Assembly (NCBI GenBank): GCA_002205965.3
Contig: NADL03000666.1
Coordinates: forward strand, 62,001 to 126,000
From: Kappaphycus alvarezii
Lineage: Eukaryota > Rhodophyta > Florideophyceae > Gigartinales > Solieriaceae
Direction of reading: 5' to 3'
Length of the DNA stretch: 64,000 nt
Shown here piece after piece: positions 47,501 through 59,400 of the stretch. A program made the translations under genes and the position numbers. A model generated the notes under the pieces. That model did no database searches. It was not told the origin of the DNA and saw nothing but the letters and a program-made list of their open reading frames with translations. The stretch's first letter is position 1. Each line of letters starts with the position of its first letter.

Positions 47501-48479
47501 TCACACGGAAGCCGCGGGTGGGAGATAATTATTATTTGGGGGACGGTTTGACATACTCTTCTTTGGCCAAATAATTGGTAATCCTGCTCCTGCAAGAAAT
47601 AGACTTTAAGACACCGGAAAATGAAGGGTTTCTTACCAGCCCTTGACCCTTGGAGGAGTATACCGACCCTCGAATGTTACGTGCGACAAGAGTGTGAATA
47701 TTATTGTCAACTTCGGGAATTTAAACGTCTAAAAGAGATCTATGGACGCAGTTGCAAGGTTCTTTTGTAAAAATCAAGCGTAATTTGCCAAAAAAAAACC
47801 AGGACCCTTGACAAGGAGGCTATCGAAAGAAACCGACAAACATGGGTTCAAGAGGCAGCACAGGAACGATTTTCGCTTGGTGACGACAGCAGAAAAGATT
47901 TCCAGCCGTCAATGGGCCTCCCGTCATTGTGGCACTGGTACTTTCCGCAATTCTCGTTCCTTTTATCCTGAGATCTATTATTGACCTATTTTTTCAAAGG
48001 TTTCCTCCCTCCTTTTCTTACAACAAAAAAAGAAATTCTACACTACTTTTATTTTATGAATCCAAATTCACTGTATGCCTTTATTTTCTATTTCATGTTT
48101 GAATATTTGGTCTCCTTTTTCAAAAAGAAATATTTCGACTCAAGATCCGCTTGGTCTGCAGAATCCAGTACCTATATTTTATCAATCATTTTTTTGCTCT
48201 GAATGCATGTAATTTCAAAGGTGCGACATTGCCTCGCATTTTATTTCGCTTGAGGCCGCGAAACTTTTCGAAGACATTGCACAATTTAAAGATCGATATC
48301 AACGTAGTTGGAGCAGCACCGCTGTCATCAATGTGACCGTCCCTTACTGGAACTATAGGTGGTTATTAGATTTAGTACAAGTGGTGCGAAGGTTGGGAGT
48401 CCTATGCATTTGCGGTCAAACCAAGTCTCAGGATCTGCAACACGAATGACGGATCATTGCTACCAGCTCAGTAGCTAAG
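41503..48479. other. AT-rich DNA, no gene recognised
   Basis: One more GC-balanced block (about 43000-43900) has an LTR-like look (TATTTAAG followed by GC-rich sequence) but no paired copy or direct repeat that I could find. The other frames are short and lack motifs. Confidence 0.4.
47411..47439. other. Strong hairpin sequence
   Basis: GGTCCGTACCATC and GATGGCACGGACC are inverted with 12 of 13 pairs around a TGC loop. No gene adjoins it; it could be structural RNA or chance. Confidence 0.5.
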
Positions 48480-49330
48480 TAGCTGGTGGTCCAGCCGACA
48501 AGCAGGCGGTGTCGGAAGTGATCATCAACGCGGCGTGTCGTTGATGGAAAATGGATATCACCCTAGAATATTGGTCCAGGGCTCGGTTGGCGACCGATTG
48601 TGCTACCTCTTTGTTCGTTGAGAACGCTCTGGGCGTGAAGGTAGCAACCGGGACGAGCCTGTTCCTGCCAGGGAAGATGGGTATGAACCCCCGCGATTTT
48701 CATCGCTCGTCAGCGTGGGCTGCGTGCAAGCTCGTGAGGCTGCTACTGGCTCTCATCCTGGGGTGAGAAGGGGGCAATGGGTTCCCGAAAGTGACATCTA
48801 AGTAGTGGGCTCCGCCAGATGCGCCCGTTCCCCTTATGTCCGGCTTCGTTTTATATTCCTCGTGCGACCGAGGCTCGATGGTGGGATTCCTTGCCCCAAG
48901 ACTGAGATCTTTACCCAGAGAAGTGATCTGGTGGATCCGACGAGACCCGTACCTGCAGTTGATGATGTGGGTGTCCATGGACGTCCAGGATTTCCGGACA
49001 CTCGACCAATGGGTATGGTTTTCTCGGTTCAAACTATGGGGCCTCACAAAAGTATTTAACCATACCAAGAAATGTCATGTGCTAATGGCAATCTCTAAAC
49101 CCGCTGTGAGGACACAGTGGACCCATTCATCGGTTCCTGGAAGATTCATTGTGGCACTACATGGAGGGTCGGTAACGACATCCAGAATTGAGGCAAACCG
49201 ATACAAACTTAAACGTGACAGCTTAACGTTACAAAAAGCGGCCATATTACTGACAATAATTGCATGCAAATGTAAAAGAAGCAACGTAGTTTCGCTGCAA
49301 AGTGTGAAGAGGAATCCAGCTGGAGCGTCG
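48480..49330 (-). mobile_element. LINE copy A4: RT C-terminus with KPD...D endonuclease motif
   Basis: Minus strand. Shows an RR...H region and EPRSHEEYKTKPDIRG, then GGAHYLDVTFGNPL: KPD followed 13 residues later by D, the signature spacing of the restriction-like endonuclease in R2-type non-LTR elements. Continues through VATFTPRAF, VANRALDQY, FHQRHAALM and DTACLSAG, the same order as copies A1 and A7. No clear 3' tail is seen below 48480. Broken and 5' truncated. Confidence 0.65.
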
Positions 49331-49789
49331 CTCAGACCATAGCATGCTTAATTCATCACATTTTGTGCCACCCCGAACAGGATATCTAAATTTGTACGTT
49401 TTGATGCTTTAAAAGCAGTTTGGAATATATTCCTGTATACTTAGATGCTGGCTATGATAATCCGATGAGAGTAACTCTTAATGAGGCTGCGTAAGTTTAT
49501 AATTTCTTCCTTCTTCGGACTAGGGTAATTTCTGCAGACATCGAGGCAGGGCTCAATGAAACTTTGTTAATATTCTGTTGAGATGGCTTACCATGGCTAG
49601 GAGGTTGGTAGTTTTGCACAATCATGTTCCTAACAGTTATACAGTTGAATTAGGCTCGGTGTTGGCATCAGCTGAAAGGATGTCTTTTACAAGTCGGGGG
49701 AACTTTCAGTTTGATTATGCATGAGTGGGTCTAAGCCTCTCTCTACTGCAATAGCAAGCGTGGTGTTGACACCAGTTGAGGCTTATCCA

Positions 49790-50290
49790 TTTCAAGTCAG
49801 AGAACCAGATTGAAAATTCTGTAGTACTAAAATTATAAATTCGCAGATCTGCCATCCGGCGTTCGCCATCGTCAAAGAGCTTGTGAGAACTGCCACCAGC
49901 CGCGCGATGGAACTGGTTACGAAGGTGCAAGGTAATCTTTGACAACGACACTCCGCATTGGCAGTAACCTCCAATGCGGCTTGCTTGCTTGCTGGCCTCC
50001 CCTCTACTGGCTGGTAGAATGAAGCGCCAACAGCGCCTGCCGCAACCTTTAACGTACGTGCTCACCACCATCATAAAAGCTGACGGGTATCAGCCAGTTT
50101 ATCTGTTACAGTAAAGAAGCCCCAGTGCCCCCGCAGATGTTTCCAAATACCGTAACCACTGCGCTGCCGCAACATATTTCTCGCGCAGAGCGCGAGAAAT
50201 ATCGTCATCACGGCACTTACTGGTTGTCTTGAAAACGATGGATAGACCGGATATATCTTCCAAGAGTAAAACACCCAAACCTTTTCCCCT
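49790..50290 (+). mobile_element. LINE copy A5 with complete 3' region and canonical tail
   Basis: Plus strand: a CHPAFAIVKEL block, RAMELVTKVQ, QRHSALAVTSNAACLLAG and a stop near 50015, then about 220 bases of 3' region including a perfect hairpin (50174-50202), and the best tail of the window at 50240-50290 (GATAGACCGG, ATATATCTTCC, TAAAACACCCAAACC, TTTTCCCC). It defines the family 3' end, which has no poly(A). Confidence 0.7.
50174..50202. other. Perfect 13-bp hairpin in the LINE 3' region
   Basis: ATATTTCTCGCGC and GCGCGAGAAATAT flank the loop AGA without mismatch. Many non-LTR elements rely on a 3' RNA structure for recognition by their RT, so a role in retrotransposition is plausible, but the other copies here do not clearly share it. 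Confidence 0.6.
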
Positions 50291-50570
50291 TACTGCAACC
50301 AAAACGATATCCTCCTCTCCCCTGTCGGGATTGATATCTATGGAGCCTTGGGCGACGACGGCCAGGGTTTCGTCCACGACCTTGCTTCCTTCGCGGCTTC
50401 TCGTCGCGGTTCCTCCGCTCAACAGGAGCTTCGCGACTTGGTTACCCGTTTTTCGTTTAGTCTCCAATTGATGCAGGCGCGACAGGTTTCCACCCGCCGC
50501 CTGCATTCCTAGTTCATTTCTGAATACCCTCCACACACTTCTTTGTCGTACTGTACAACTCGTTAAGATC

Positions 50571-50609
50571 CACCACTCCCACAATGTGCCCACCACTCCC
50601 ACAATGTGC
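50571..50609. repeat. 20-bp tandem duplication
   Basis: CACCACTCCCACAATGTGCC occurs twice in tandem with at most one end mismatch. Confidence 0.8.
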
Positions 50610-50789
50610 GTACATACTGTATTGTAACCTTGGCTATACACCGGTGTATTTTTTCTCATTTGTATTGGACATGTACAAACTTCCACACTTTTCACAATTT
50701 CCACGACTGTCTGTTTCAGATACTCATTTCTGCTAGTGCGAGATAACCGCCTTCATAAACCGCATTCACTGAATAGGGATTGGTTACTG

Positions 50790-50990
50790 CGAATGAGTTC
50801 CAGAGAAAAGGTAAACTTAGTAAACACTATTGGCTCCTGGCTGGGCTCAAGCCAGCCATGCGAGTAGGGAATCTTGTACGTACGGAACCACAGTATCTCC
50901 CGCGGCCAATCCGCGACTGCTTCATGGAGCACTGGAAACAGCTGAGCATATCTCTCAAATATTAAACACCCCAACCTTTTCCTTGGATAG
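50790..50990 (+). mobile_element. LINE copy A6: last codons and 3' tail
   Basis: Plus strand: WLLAGLKPAM matches the end of the RT frame in copy A1 (LLAGIEPAL). The tail at 50945-50985 reads GCATATCTCTCAAAT, TTAAACACCCC and CCTTTTCC, the same variant as 30402-30446. Confidence 0.55.
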
Positions 50991-51659
50991 TGCAAAAGGT
51001 GTTCGACAAATAGAATCGGAAGACAAACTATTGACGCCCGACAGCATAAGCATGCAAGACGCCATGATATCGTGATGATGATCAATGTTTCGCAAGATCT
51101 TGGGAGTTATGGAGTGACATCAGCAGCTCGTCCATTTCCACGTCTAACGATTAGAGTTTCCTTTGAGGATCTCATTGTGGAATCTGCTCGCCAGCCTGCA
51201 TGCCAAGAAAGAAGTAGCAATCCGTTCGAATATGGACGTGTTTCGGAGATACTGTAGATAGTCAACCTAAAGGCAAATAGTGGACTGATGTGGATTTCAC
51301 GACGAAAAAAAACAACTGTCCATCGTGAAAATTTCACGTTATCTCAAGCACGTCAGGATGGGCTCTTACAGTAAGATATTTTATCGCTCGGGAGAAGGTG
51401 CAACTTTTTTGATTCCACTGTGGATGTGAATGGGACCGATTCTTTAACGATTACCAAGAACAGCAGAGTAGCACGTGGGATTCGTGTTCTCTCTCCCAGA
51501 CTGGCGTTCCATATGCCCCTCGGCACTGGAATGTAATACTACAGGGGCGTTTTATAATGCAACATAGAAAGGAGTTTCAAGTAGCCCAAACAGAAGTTAA
51601 TTGGCCTTTGAGGACATAATCCGTTTCCAATACCCCGAGATCTGATTTCTGAATAAGTT

Positions 51660-52080
51660 TTACCATATGGCGAAGATATATACACTTGAACGTCGTAAAC
51701 GGCGGAAACGTGGGGATGGTTTGCTGAGAGTGGTGTGAAGGTTAGGAGTGCGATGAACTTGCGTTGAGGTACAGCGATGTCGATGAATCGATTGTAAAAC
51801 GAAGAGTGAATGTCCTATGGACCAGCTGCGAAAAGGGGTTACAAGTCCTGTAAAAAGACATGCCACCTTACAAGCATCCTGTATCTCGGCATGTCTTTGT
51901 AAAGGGATAGCTCTGACCATTGGATATTGGTACATCGCTCGGTTCGCGACAGAGGGCGCCACCTCCCTCAAAAGGAGAAAGGCTTCTGGGTGCCAAGCTA
52001 GCTATCCATCTGACATCGTAAAGGTAAAGCATGACGGCTTTGAGACGGAGATGTGCAGATCTTAGTAGCATTAGCCTCAA
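51660..52080 (-). mobile_element. LINE copy A7: RT C-terminal end
   Basis: Minus strand: AWHPEAF, LREVAPSVANRAMYQYPMV, LQRHAEI and ACKVACLFTGL, in the same order as copies A1, A4 and A5. No clean tail below 51660. 5' truncated. Confidence 0.6.
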
Positions 52081-52859
52081 AGCAATCCGCGGAATCTGAA
52101 TTCAAACATCGACCGTTGGGATTTGCAGAAGTTCACTAGCAGCAAAGCATACATATCTCATGCGAATTGTGTAGTATAAATTTAGTGAAACCAAGCAGCG
52201 TTTGGGGTAAGTTTACTTTTGGAGCACGGAGGGCTGTGAACTAGGGTAGTTCGGGCGGAAGGTGTGAGACGCGCGCTAATCGAAACGGATTTTTGTCGTC
52301 GTCATCTGCATACTTTTTATTGACTGCAGTACCTCCCCGTGTCCAAGATTTCTGGCAGTTCTGGTGCTTCCTCGCCCTCCCTCACTCTAAGCACCTTCCC
52401 GGGGAGAATATCTCTCCTTCCTTATCCTTGCTTATCCTTTCCACAGTCCTCTCCAAATTCACTTCCATTTTATCTAGATATTTTACTAATGTATCCACCC
52501 CTTTAAATCGATCCCAAATCAAGTTCGTTTTCCCTTTTTGCTTAACTCCTTCTCCAAATTCACTTTTTGATAAAAAGGGCGCAAATGCACTACTGCAAAT
52601 TCTCTTTTAGATTTATGTTACTTATTTCAAATCTATAGAATGCGCCCTCCAGAGCCTATTTAAACCCCTTTAATTCATGTTTCAAACCTCCTCGATCATT
52701 CTACTCAATACACCTCTACCCGTACCCATTTGAAACATTCTCAATTTCCTGCCACTCCCTAAACTACATCAAAATAGACAACCTATGCCACTACAAAGTC
52801 ATTTTCAAGAGTCACCGCCCTTCTACTCTAAACGTCATTTCCCTACTCTGTTTCGGCCC

Positions 52860-53342
52860 TACTGACCCCGTTGAATATCTCCACCGGCAAACGAAGAAGA
52901 AACTGATCGAGTTCGTTCGTCGCTTGTCCATCGAGGATGAGGCGGAGGGGTAGGTGGGCGGTAGGAGGGGAGGTCGAGGATGTAGCTGGGGAGACTTTCG
53001 AGGAGAGGGCACCCCCGGAATTGTTTTACGAGAATGAAGAGGAAGAAGAGGACGAGGAGGAAGAAGAGTAGAATGGAGAAGAGGTGAAGAGGAGGACGAG
53101 GTGGATGAGGGAGAGGAAGACATGTACATTGTTGGAATGGTGGGCGGAGGATAGAAAGTATGGACCAGGTGGTCCCAACGCTAGAACAGGATGGAGACAT
53201 CTTTCGTAGTTTAGATATTTACCAGGAGGAAATGGAAAATTGTCAACCGTTCGCGGATAGTTGTGGGAACTGCTTGGGTAGCATGGATATTTTGGAGGTG
53301 GCGTTCGGGTCTGATCTAGGGGATGGGAAAATGGAGGACTAG
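52860..53342 (+). other. Purine-rich block and unrecognised acidic frame
   Basis: From 52930 to 53130 the plus strand is GA-rich and would code for long runs of Glu and Asp. It is followed by a 60-codon frame from the ATG at 53160 (MDQVVPTLEQDGDIFRS, then CGNCLG). An acidic C-terminal half of a lost gene or element protein is possible; a low-complexity origin is equally likely. Confidence 0.3.
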
Positions 53343-53789
53343 ATCGATTGTTCGTTTCTTAAGTATATTTTTTTAGAGTATATCATCCATACAAAGTGTC
53401 TTAATGCATTTCGTGGTATCTTTTGGAGTTTTATTCGGACTTTAAGGGTAGCAAAAAATCTATATAAGCTGAGTAAAATGCCTCCTCCTGGAGAGGCAAA
53501 GCAAGTTGGCAGACAGCCTGAAGTCTACTCCCGAGTAGTAGAAAGTTGAAAGTCAACTTCAGACCCAAAAAAAATCTTCTTTCGCTGATCAAAGAAAATC
53601 AGTGGTAGACTCTGCCCCTACTATACTTTCTTGTAGCTCTCTCAACTGTCGTCCTTACTCACCTCTTTTTGTTTCCTCAACTATACCACGGGGCGCTTTT
53701 GTCGCTTGCAAAACCTCATTCTTGGGGTAATTGGTTCTGATTGTTTATTTTTTGACGATTTATCCCTATCAGAAGGCGTTGTGTATCAA

Positions 53790-54020
53790 TTAACCCCATA
53801 GATTCCTTCCTTCGCGGGGCTTCCTATAACATGAATCCTGGCTGAAGCGAACAACTTTTATGGTGCTATGCATGCATGCGAAATGTGATGGCAGGTGCAG
53901 ATGGGATCCAACTCTACGAGCAAGTAGAGGAAGGCCAGCAAGCAGGCAAGAAACATTGGAAGTTACTGCCAATGAGGAGCGCCGCTGAGAAAGAGTAATG
54001 TGCACCCTCAAAACCCGTCC
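53790..54020 (-). mobile_element. LINE copy A8: RT C-terminal end
   Basis: Minus strand: SQRRSSLAVTSNVSCLLAGLP, nearly the same as copy A5 (QRHSALAVTSNAACLLAGLP) at the DNA level across about 65 bp, in inverted orientation. The 3' region has diverged and no tail is seen. Confidence 0.6.
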
Positions 54021-55499
54021 CATTACACAACTTACGATGGTTATCAAAAGTTCTTTGAAGACGAAGAACGCAGCCAGATTCCAGCCTCCGACAGTTGAGA
54101 AGGGGGCAGTAACTAGCCTGCCTTTCCAATTCAGCAACAAATGCGTGGTATTTCCAGTTCTTCTCCTCGTCTGCGGTTGAGGCTCGTGAATGGGTTGAAA
54201 CACTTTGCTTTGGCATAGGGGGGTTTAGACGATGGACGAAGGTTCCAGCAGCATTATTAATGCGTAACTTCGCCCCCAAAATCATAAAAATCAGCCCTAT
54301 TAAAATCCTATTAGACATAATCATGGTTCAAAACTTCTGTTGTTTCTTCTTCGCCATCAATAGTCATGAAAGGTGGATTGTTCTAAACAATATACAAAAG
54401 TTGCATTTACTGTCATTTTTAACTGATTTGGTAATATATCCAGGGGCAGCTCATCTCGGAGTTCATCTGTTAGCATCGTAAATTTGATTTTTGTGTAGCA
54501 AATTCCTGAAAATGTGGCGTCAAGGAGCTAGAAAGTGAGGGAGGGAACATTTTTAGGATATAGAGGATACCTATTCTAGTTCTGGATAGCATCAACCAAG
54601 AATACTGTGTATCTGTAACAACTGGGCTGATCAAGGCCGTCTGTATCGGCTGAATATCTGAAAGAGTAGCGCTCGCCCGTCGTTCCGGTATGCTGTTTGA
54701 CTAATGAGAGTTATTTCGATATGTGGTGATCAGGCATTGCGAGGAGTTATAGGCATGATTCTGGTTGTGAACAACGGCTGAGTTGGCTCAGGATACTGTG
54801 AGGGATAAATTGGCGAGGATGAGGTTCTCAGAACCAGCTATTCCAGGATGGAGGTGTTGCTTGCAACAAAACGTCTACCGTAGTGTAGTTGGGGGATAAA
54901 AAAGATAGACAAGGGTGGGGTGCCAAGAGGTTAAGAATGAGAGTAGAAAAACCGCGACCGACTACATATACTCACTGACTAAATTTCAGGAAACGTTTCT
55001 TAGATCAAGTTGACTTCCGGCATCACAACTATTCAGGTCTTTGCTTGAATTTATCTGCCAAGTCTATGTATTTTTCATGGTGAACGACGTTTAAAAAGCT
55101 TATAAATACTTTACAGATATAATAAAATCTCAAAGACACGTACTAAATATCATAAAATGTAATTAATGGAATCTTATAGACGAGAAAGACTGATCGTAAA
55201 TATTTCCAAGATGAATATCTATACAGGCCCCTCAAAACCATCATATTGAGGTAAAACCTACACAGTTCCTCAAAAATATCTATACCCTCAATACGATCCA
55301 TACGGATTCCATAGAATGGCTTACAATTGTAGATAGCATCCTCAAAATTCTTTCAATAATTCTTCATAAAAATTAAAATACTCTTCATCCCCAGCAGATG
55401 AGTCAGAGATTACGAATAAACCTTCACCCTCACTCCCATCACCGTTACCCACAGAAATTTTCACATTCCTATTTCAACGAGTCTAGCTGGTTCACCCAG
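54021..55499. other. Intergenic DNA, nothing recognised
   Basis: Mixed composition at first (54.0-54.9 kb), then AT-rich. No gene, RNA or repeat supported. Confidence 0.45.
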
Positions 55500-55559
55500 T
55501 CCTTTCAATCTTCACAGCATTACTTCGGCGTCAACTTCACTCATTTAGCCTTGAAGAAA

Positions 55560-56450
55560 CTCTAACCATCCGCTTTGGTGCATGGTTTACATTATTTTTT
55601 TTGTACTTTAGATTTTCAAAAACCCATTTTCATCGATTGTTTCGGGTAAATTATGGGTGTACTGGGACTTGCAAATATTAATTTAGGCTATCTTTATCTT
55701 CATAACCAGGTTACTCCATACGAAAAATGATATATTCCATTTTATTTAAGAAATTTCCGTCTCAAGTGATTCAGGTTGTGGTAAAGTGGTATCCCTGAGG
55801 TGTGGGAACTCGTGATGACATGGCACCGACGTCCTGATGGTTTTGATGTAAGCTTGTTGGGATGAATGTAATGGAGCCGCAACCTAGGAGGGAGGCGTTG
55901 CCGGACCGTGATGGGCTATTTCGGAAAAGGGTGTAGGCGGTGTACAGTACGAAATCACCGTAATGTGCCATTATTACGGTACGTAACGTATCTAACCAGA
56001 TGGTCTCCCTGATGAATGAGTCAGGTCCATTTTTAGTTAGTTGGGTCTTTTAGAGTAATTAGGATACGATACTGGTAGTTTACCTCTAGAGAAATGTAAA
56101 AATACTTTCAAACAGTGAAGATAAGCACGCCTTTATCTCCAGTAGTAAGATCGGCAAGCCGCAGGCACTTCCCTGGTTCTATTTTGCACCCAGAGGTTAC
56201 CTGTCCGTCTATTGAACCGATTTTTACCCCTGTGCTTCCTGGTATCCTTTATTACCTTTCGGTTATTCCGCCCTGATAGGTTTGCATCGCTATACCACAG
56301 TTTTGTTGCTACTGACAAACATAATGTATTTTATCCTACACAGGTAAGAGTACGAAGTTCTTCCTTTTAAAAAATTTAAATCAACCGCATCTATCTACGA
56401 AAACTCTGGTCTAGGTCAGTATCAAGTAGAAATAACCCAAAATTTTCCTT
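55560..56450 (+). repeat. Left LTR of the ancient gypsy fossil, split by a solo LTR
   Basis: 55567-55776 matches 61752-61960 (shared TTTGGTGCATGG-TTACATTAT, TTTTCAAA, CAGGTTAC-type blocks). The match resumes at about 56346 (GAGTACGA, AGGTCAG, ACCCAAA) and corresponds to 61977-62065. The 564 bases between are a later insertion. Divergence is roughly a third of positions by eye. Confidence 0.5.
55777..56340. mobile_element. Solo LTR with 5-bp target duplication
   Basis: A 564-bp insertion beginning TGTGGTAAAG and ending TTATCCTACA (TG...CA), flanked by CAGGT at 55772-55776 and 56341-56345. It is more GC-balanced than its AT-rich host and holds one GTACAGTAC word. No internal coding region, so it is best read as the product of LTR-LTR recombination. 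Its parent family is not otherwise present in the window. Confidence 0.7.
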
Positions 56451-59400
56451 TTTGAGACTCTTCCCCACCCTGGTAGCGTGACGAGTAAGTTCTTTGAGAC
56501 GACGCTTTTTGTCAGTCTGCTCACTGATCAATATCTATTTTTTGTTTTCCCTTTGAATGTACTTTGAACAGAAAATAACTATTGTTTGACGCTCTGAACG
56601 CTTTCGATAACCTGTAGTGTAATCGACCCGTCGAAAACAGGCTTCCCTATCCTCTCCCTTCTAGTCCAACTCAGCGGTCGAGCAGTGCAGAAAAGAGATT
56701 TTTATGCATCTGCTCTCTACTTACTCCGTTTACCGTGACCAGCACCCCCCGTGACGCCTGGAGACCCCTATAAACCCGCAGAGCCCCATAGTCTTCAGTG
56801 ACCAGTGTTTATCGAACCTTCCTGCCGCTGTCAACCCTGAGAACTCCAAATGACCCCAGCGTTCTCCTCAAAGACAATTCTGACACTAAAAAAACGTTAC
56901 CAAGAGGTGTTTCAACCCCAACGGGTCCTCTGCCGCTCTCAAGTCCATCTCTTTTTCCTTTTCGCCTGATACTAAGACTCTTATCTGGTACTCTCTTTTC
57001 GCCAACCTCGCCTCCCCCGCACTCATGATTTTGTCCCTTCTTACTCTGAACCAACCATATTTCCCACCCCAGGTCGCGTTTTCGCAACGATATACCGCAC
57101 CGCCAATCAGCGATTTCGAAGGCCTGACCGCCTCCTCCGTCGCAGACTCACCAAAAGAAGGCCTATCAGTGTTCCTTGTAACTTTAAAGTAGTGACCTCA
57201 ATAGGTCCTTTGCATTGGACTGAGAATCTTAAAACAAATCGCCACAACGGCCATCACAGTATAGAATCTTCCCATGTGACCTGTGCAATACCAAGTTTCG
57301 CTCCAAGGATGATTTTGATCGTTACAGAGCTAGTCGCCGCCACAGCCGTACCTTCGATCTCTTCACCTCGTCGACCACCTAGACCCCTTTTCCTCACCAC
57401 CATAGTCTTTTCTATTGTTCTTAATCACTACTTGACATGGAACTGATAAAGTTCGTCACCATTTTGAAGACAAATTCGCATTTTTTACTTCGCAAAATAT
57501 TCCTGATAAAGATCTATACAAGTTTATCGGTGCCACTGACGATAAATGGTCTGTACACAATTTATTCGGGCGAGCTCATAAAAAAGATGATCTAAGAAAA
57601 AATCATCGAACATGGCCTGTGCTGATATTATTTATCTCCTCATGGCAGCACTGTACTCATATTGAAGACAGCGCAAAATAATCCTGAATCAGGTTCAACA
57701 TGGATGGGACGAATCTGAAACTTTTGTAGGAAATTTGCGTCCAAGCATATGGGTTCATCAAAGACATGACTTTAGGGGTCTTTTTTTCGAAGATACACAT
57801 CCGCTCTCAAAATTAACCCTGATACTTCACCGCCGAGTCTACAGGCCTTGGACAGACCTATCCAAAGGCTTGAAAAACAGTTTACAGTATCAAACGAAAC
57901 GATTTCTGGGCACGGCAAAGAGCTCATAATTATTGCACAGAGAGTAGTCGAATTGGAATCTAGGAAATCTGTAGCAAATGAAACCGCCCAAGGTAAACAA
58001 GCCTATGAATTTCGAGGTGAAAGGATCGACTTTTGGCCGTGTTCTGCAGATGAATAATTCCCTTTGTGGTGCAGATGGTGCCTCTGTAATAGGAATTGCA
58101 TTAAATTATCTCATCGGAAATGCTCATGGATGGTGGATTAAATTCCAGAACACATGAAAAGGGCATGCAGTAAAGTCTTGGGTTAGTTGAGGGAAGGCTA
58201 TTTTGCATAGCTTCGAAACATAAAAAATAGTACGAATAATGCTAGCGAAATTGAAACAAACGAAAGGTGTTATTCGGAGCCTCAGTGAAGAGGAAAATTT
58301 AGGATCTTCCGTGATATTGCAGATATCAGCTTTGAAGAACAATTCGGAAGTTATACCTTGGGAATTAGGGAGAATATATAGAAAGATTTTTGTTCGAAAA
58401 ACTGCAATATTCTGGCGATTGCAATGAATAATACAGAAAGCGTTGAGTCAGCTCAATGAAGAGCATTAGTGCCACGAAACATTGCACTCCTTCCCTTCTT
58501 GACAACGAAAGCGATTAAGATTCCAATTCCTACGGAGATTGGAAAACGGACCTCAAGAATGTTACGAAGGAAAATCGTGAACAGCGTATGCGAGAATATT
58601 TCTGCTTATGTTGTCTTCAACAAAGTTATCTTGCTAAAAAATAACCAAAGGCAGCTGATACTAATTGAAAACTTAAAGATAGTTCCAAACCCTCAAGAAC
58701 CATAGAACATAATATCATTCTAAAACATTAACCTTACGTATAATTTTCCGCTTCTATTGTTGATCGGAACTTTGAGGAGTCCACTACTTATGAAACCTTA
58801 AAAAAGATTTATAGTCACCAAAGGCTTTATAAGAGGAAAAGTAAAACATTCAGTGGATCAAGGAGCTTAGATACACTATATCGACGAAAAACTCTGTTCA
58901 GAACATGAGATTCCAGTAGAAAAACTTCCAATCGCCCTGAAATGATAAACTGCTCCAACGAACCTTTGAAGCAATTAAAATTTTCTGCTGAAGTCCGGAA
59001 TAAGAATTGTGATGAACGATTCTGTTTTGCAGAAAGTTCGATAAAACGCTATGATGCAATTATTGGAGAGAAATGGCTATAATTTCATAACGAATGAATT
59101 AAAAGCAAAAAAAATGTCATCGAATTTAACCATAAGAAAAAGAGTCACAATAAAATTGCGGAGGAACCTCTCAAATCATCTTTCACAGCGATCAATTTTC
59201 TTCTAATACATTTTTCAGATAAAAAGGTTTTTACTTTCACGCCATTTATAAAGCAACTCGGAAATAAATTCGGAACAAAACAGTGATATCCCACAGATTC
59301 TGGAGAATATTATTCTGTTTTTTTCCGGGAAGCTTCCAGAAGGACCATAGAAAAGGAGAAGACATTATTTCAAAACAAAACTACAAGTAAATACAGAAAC

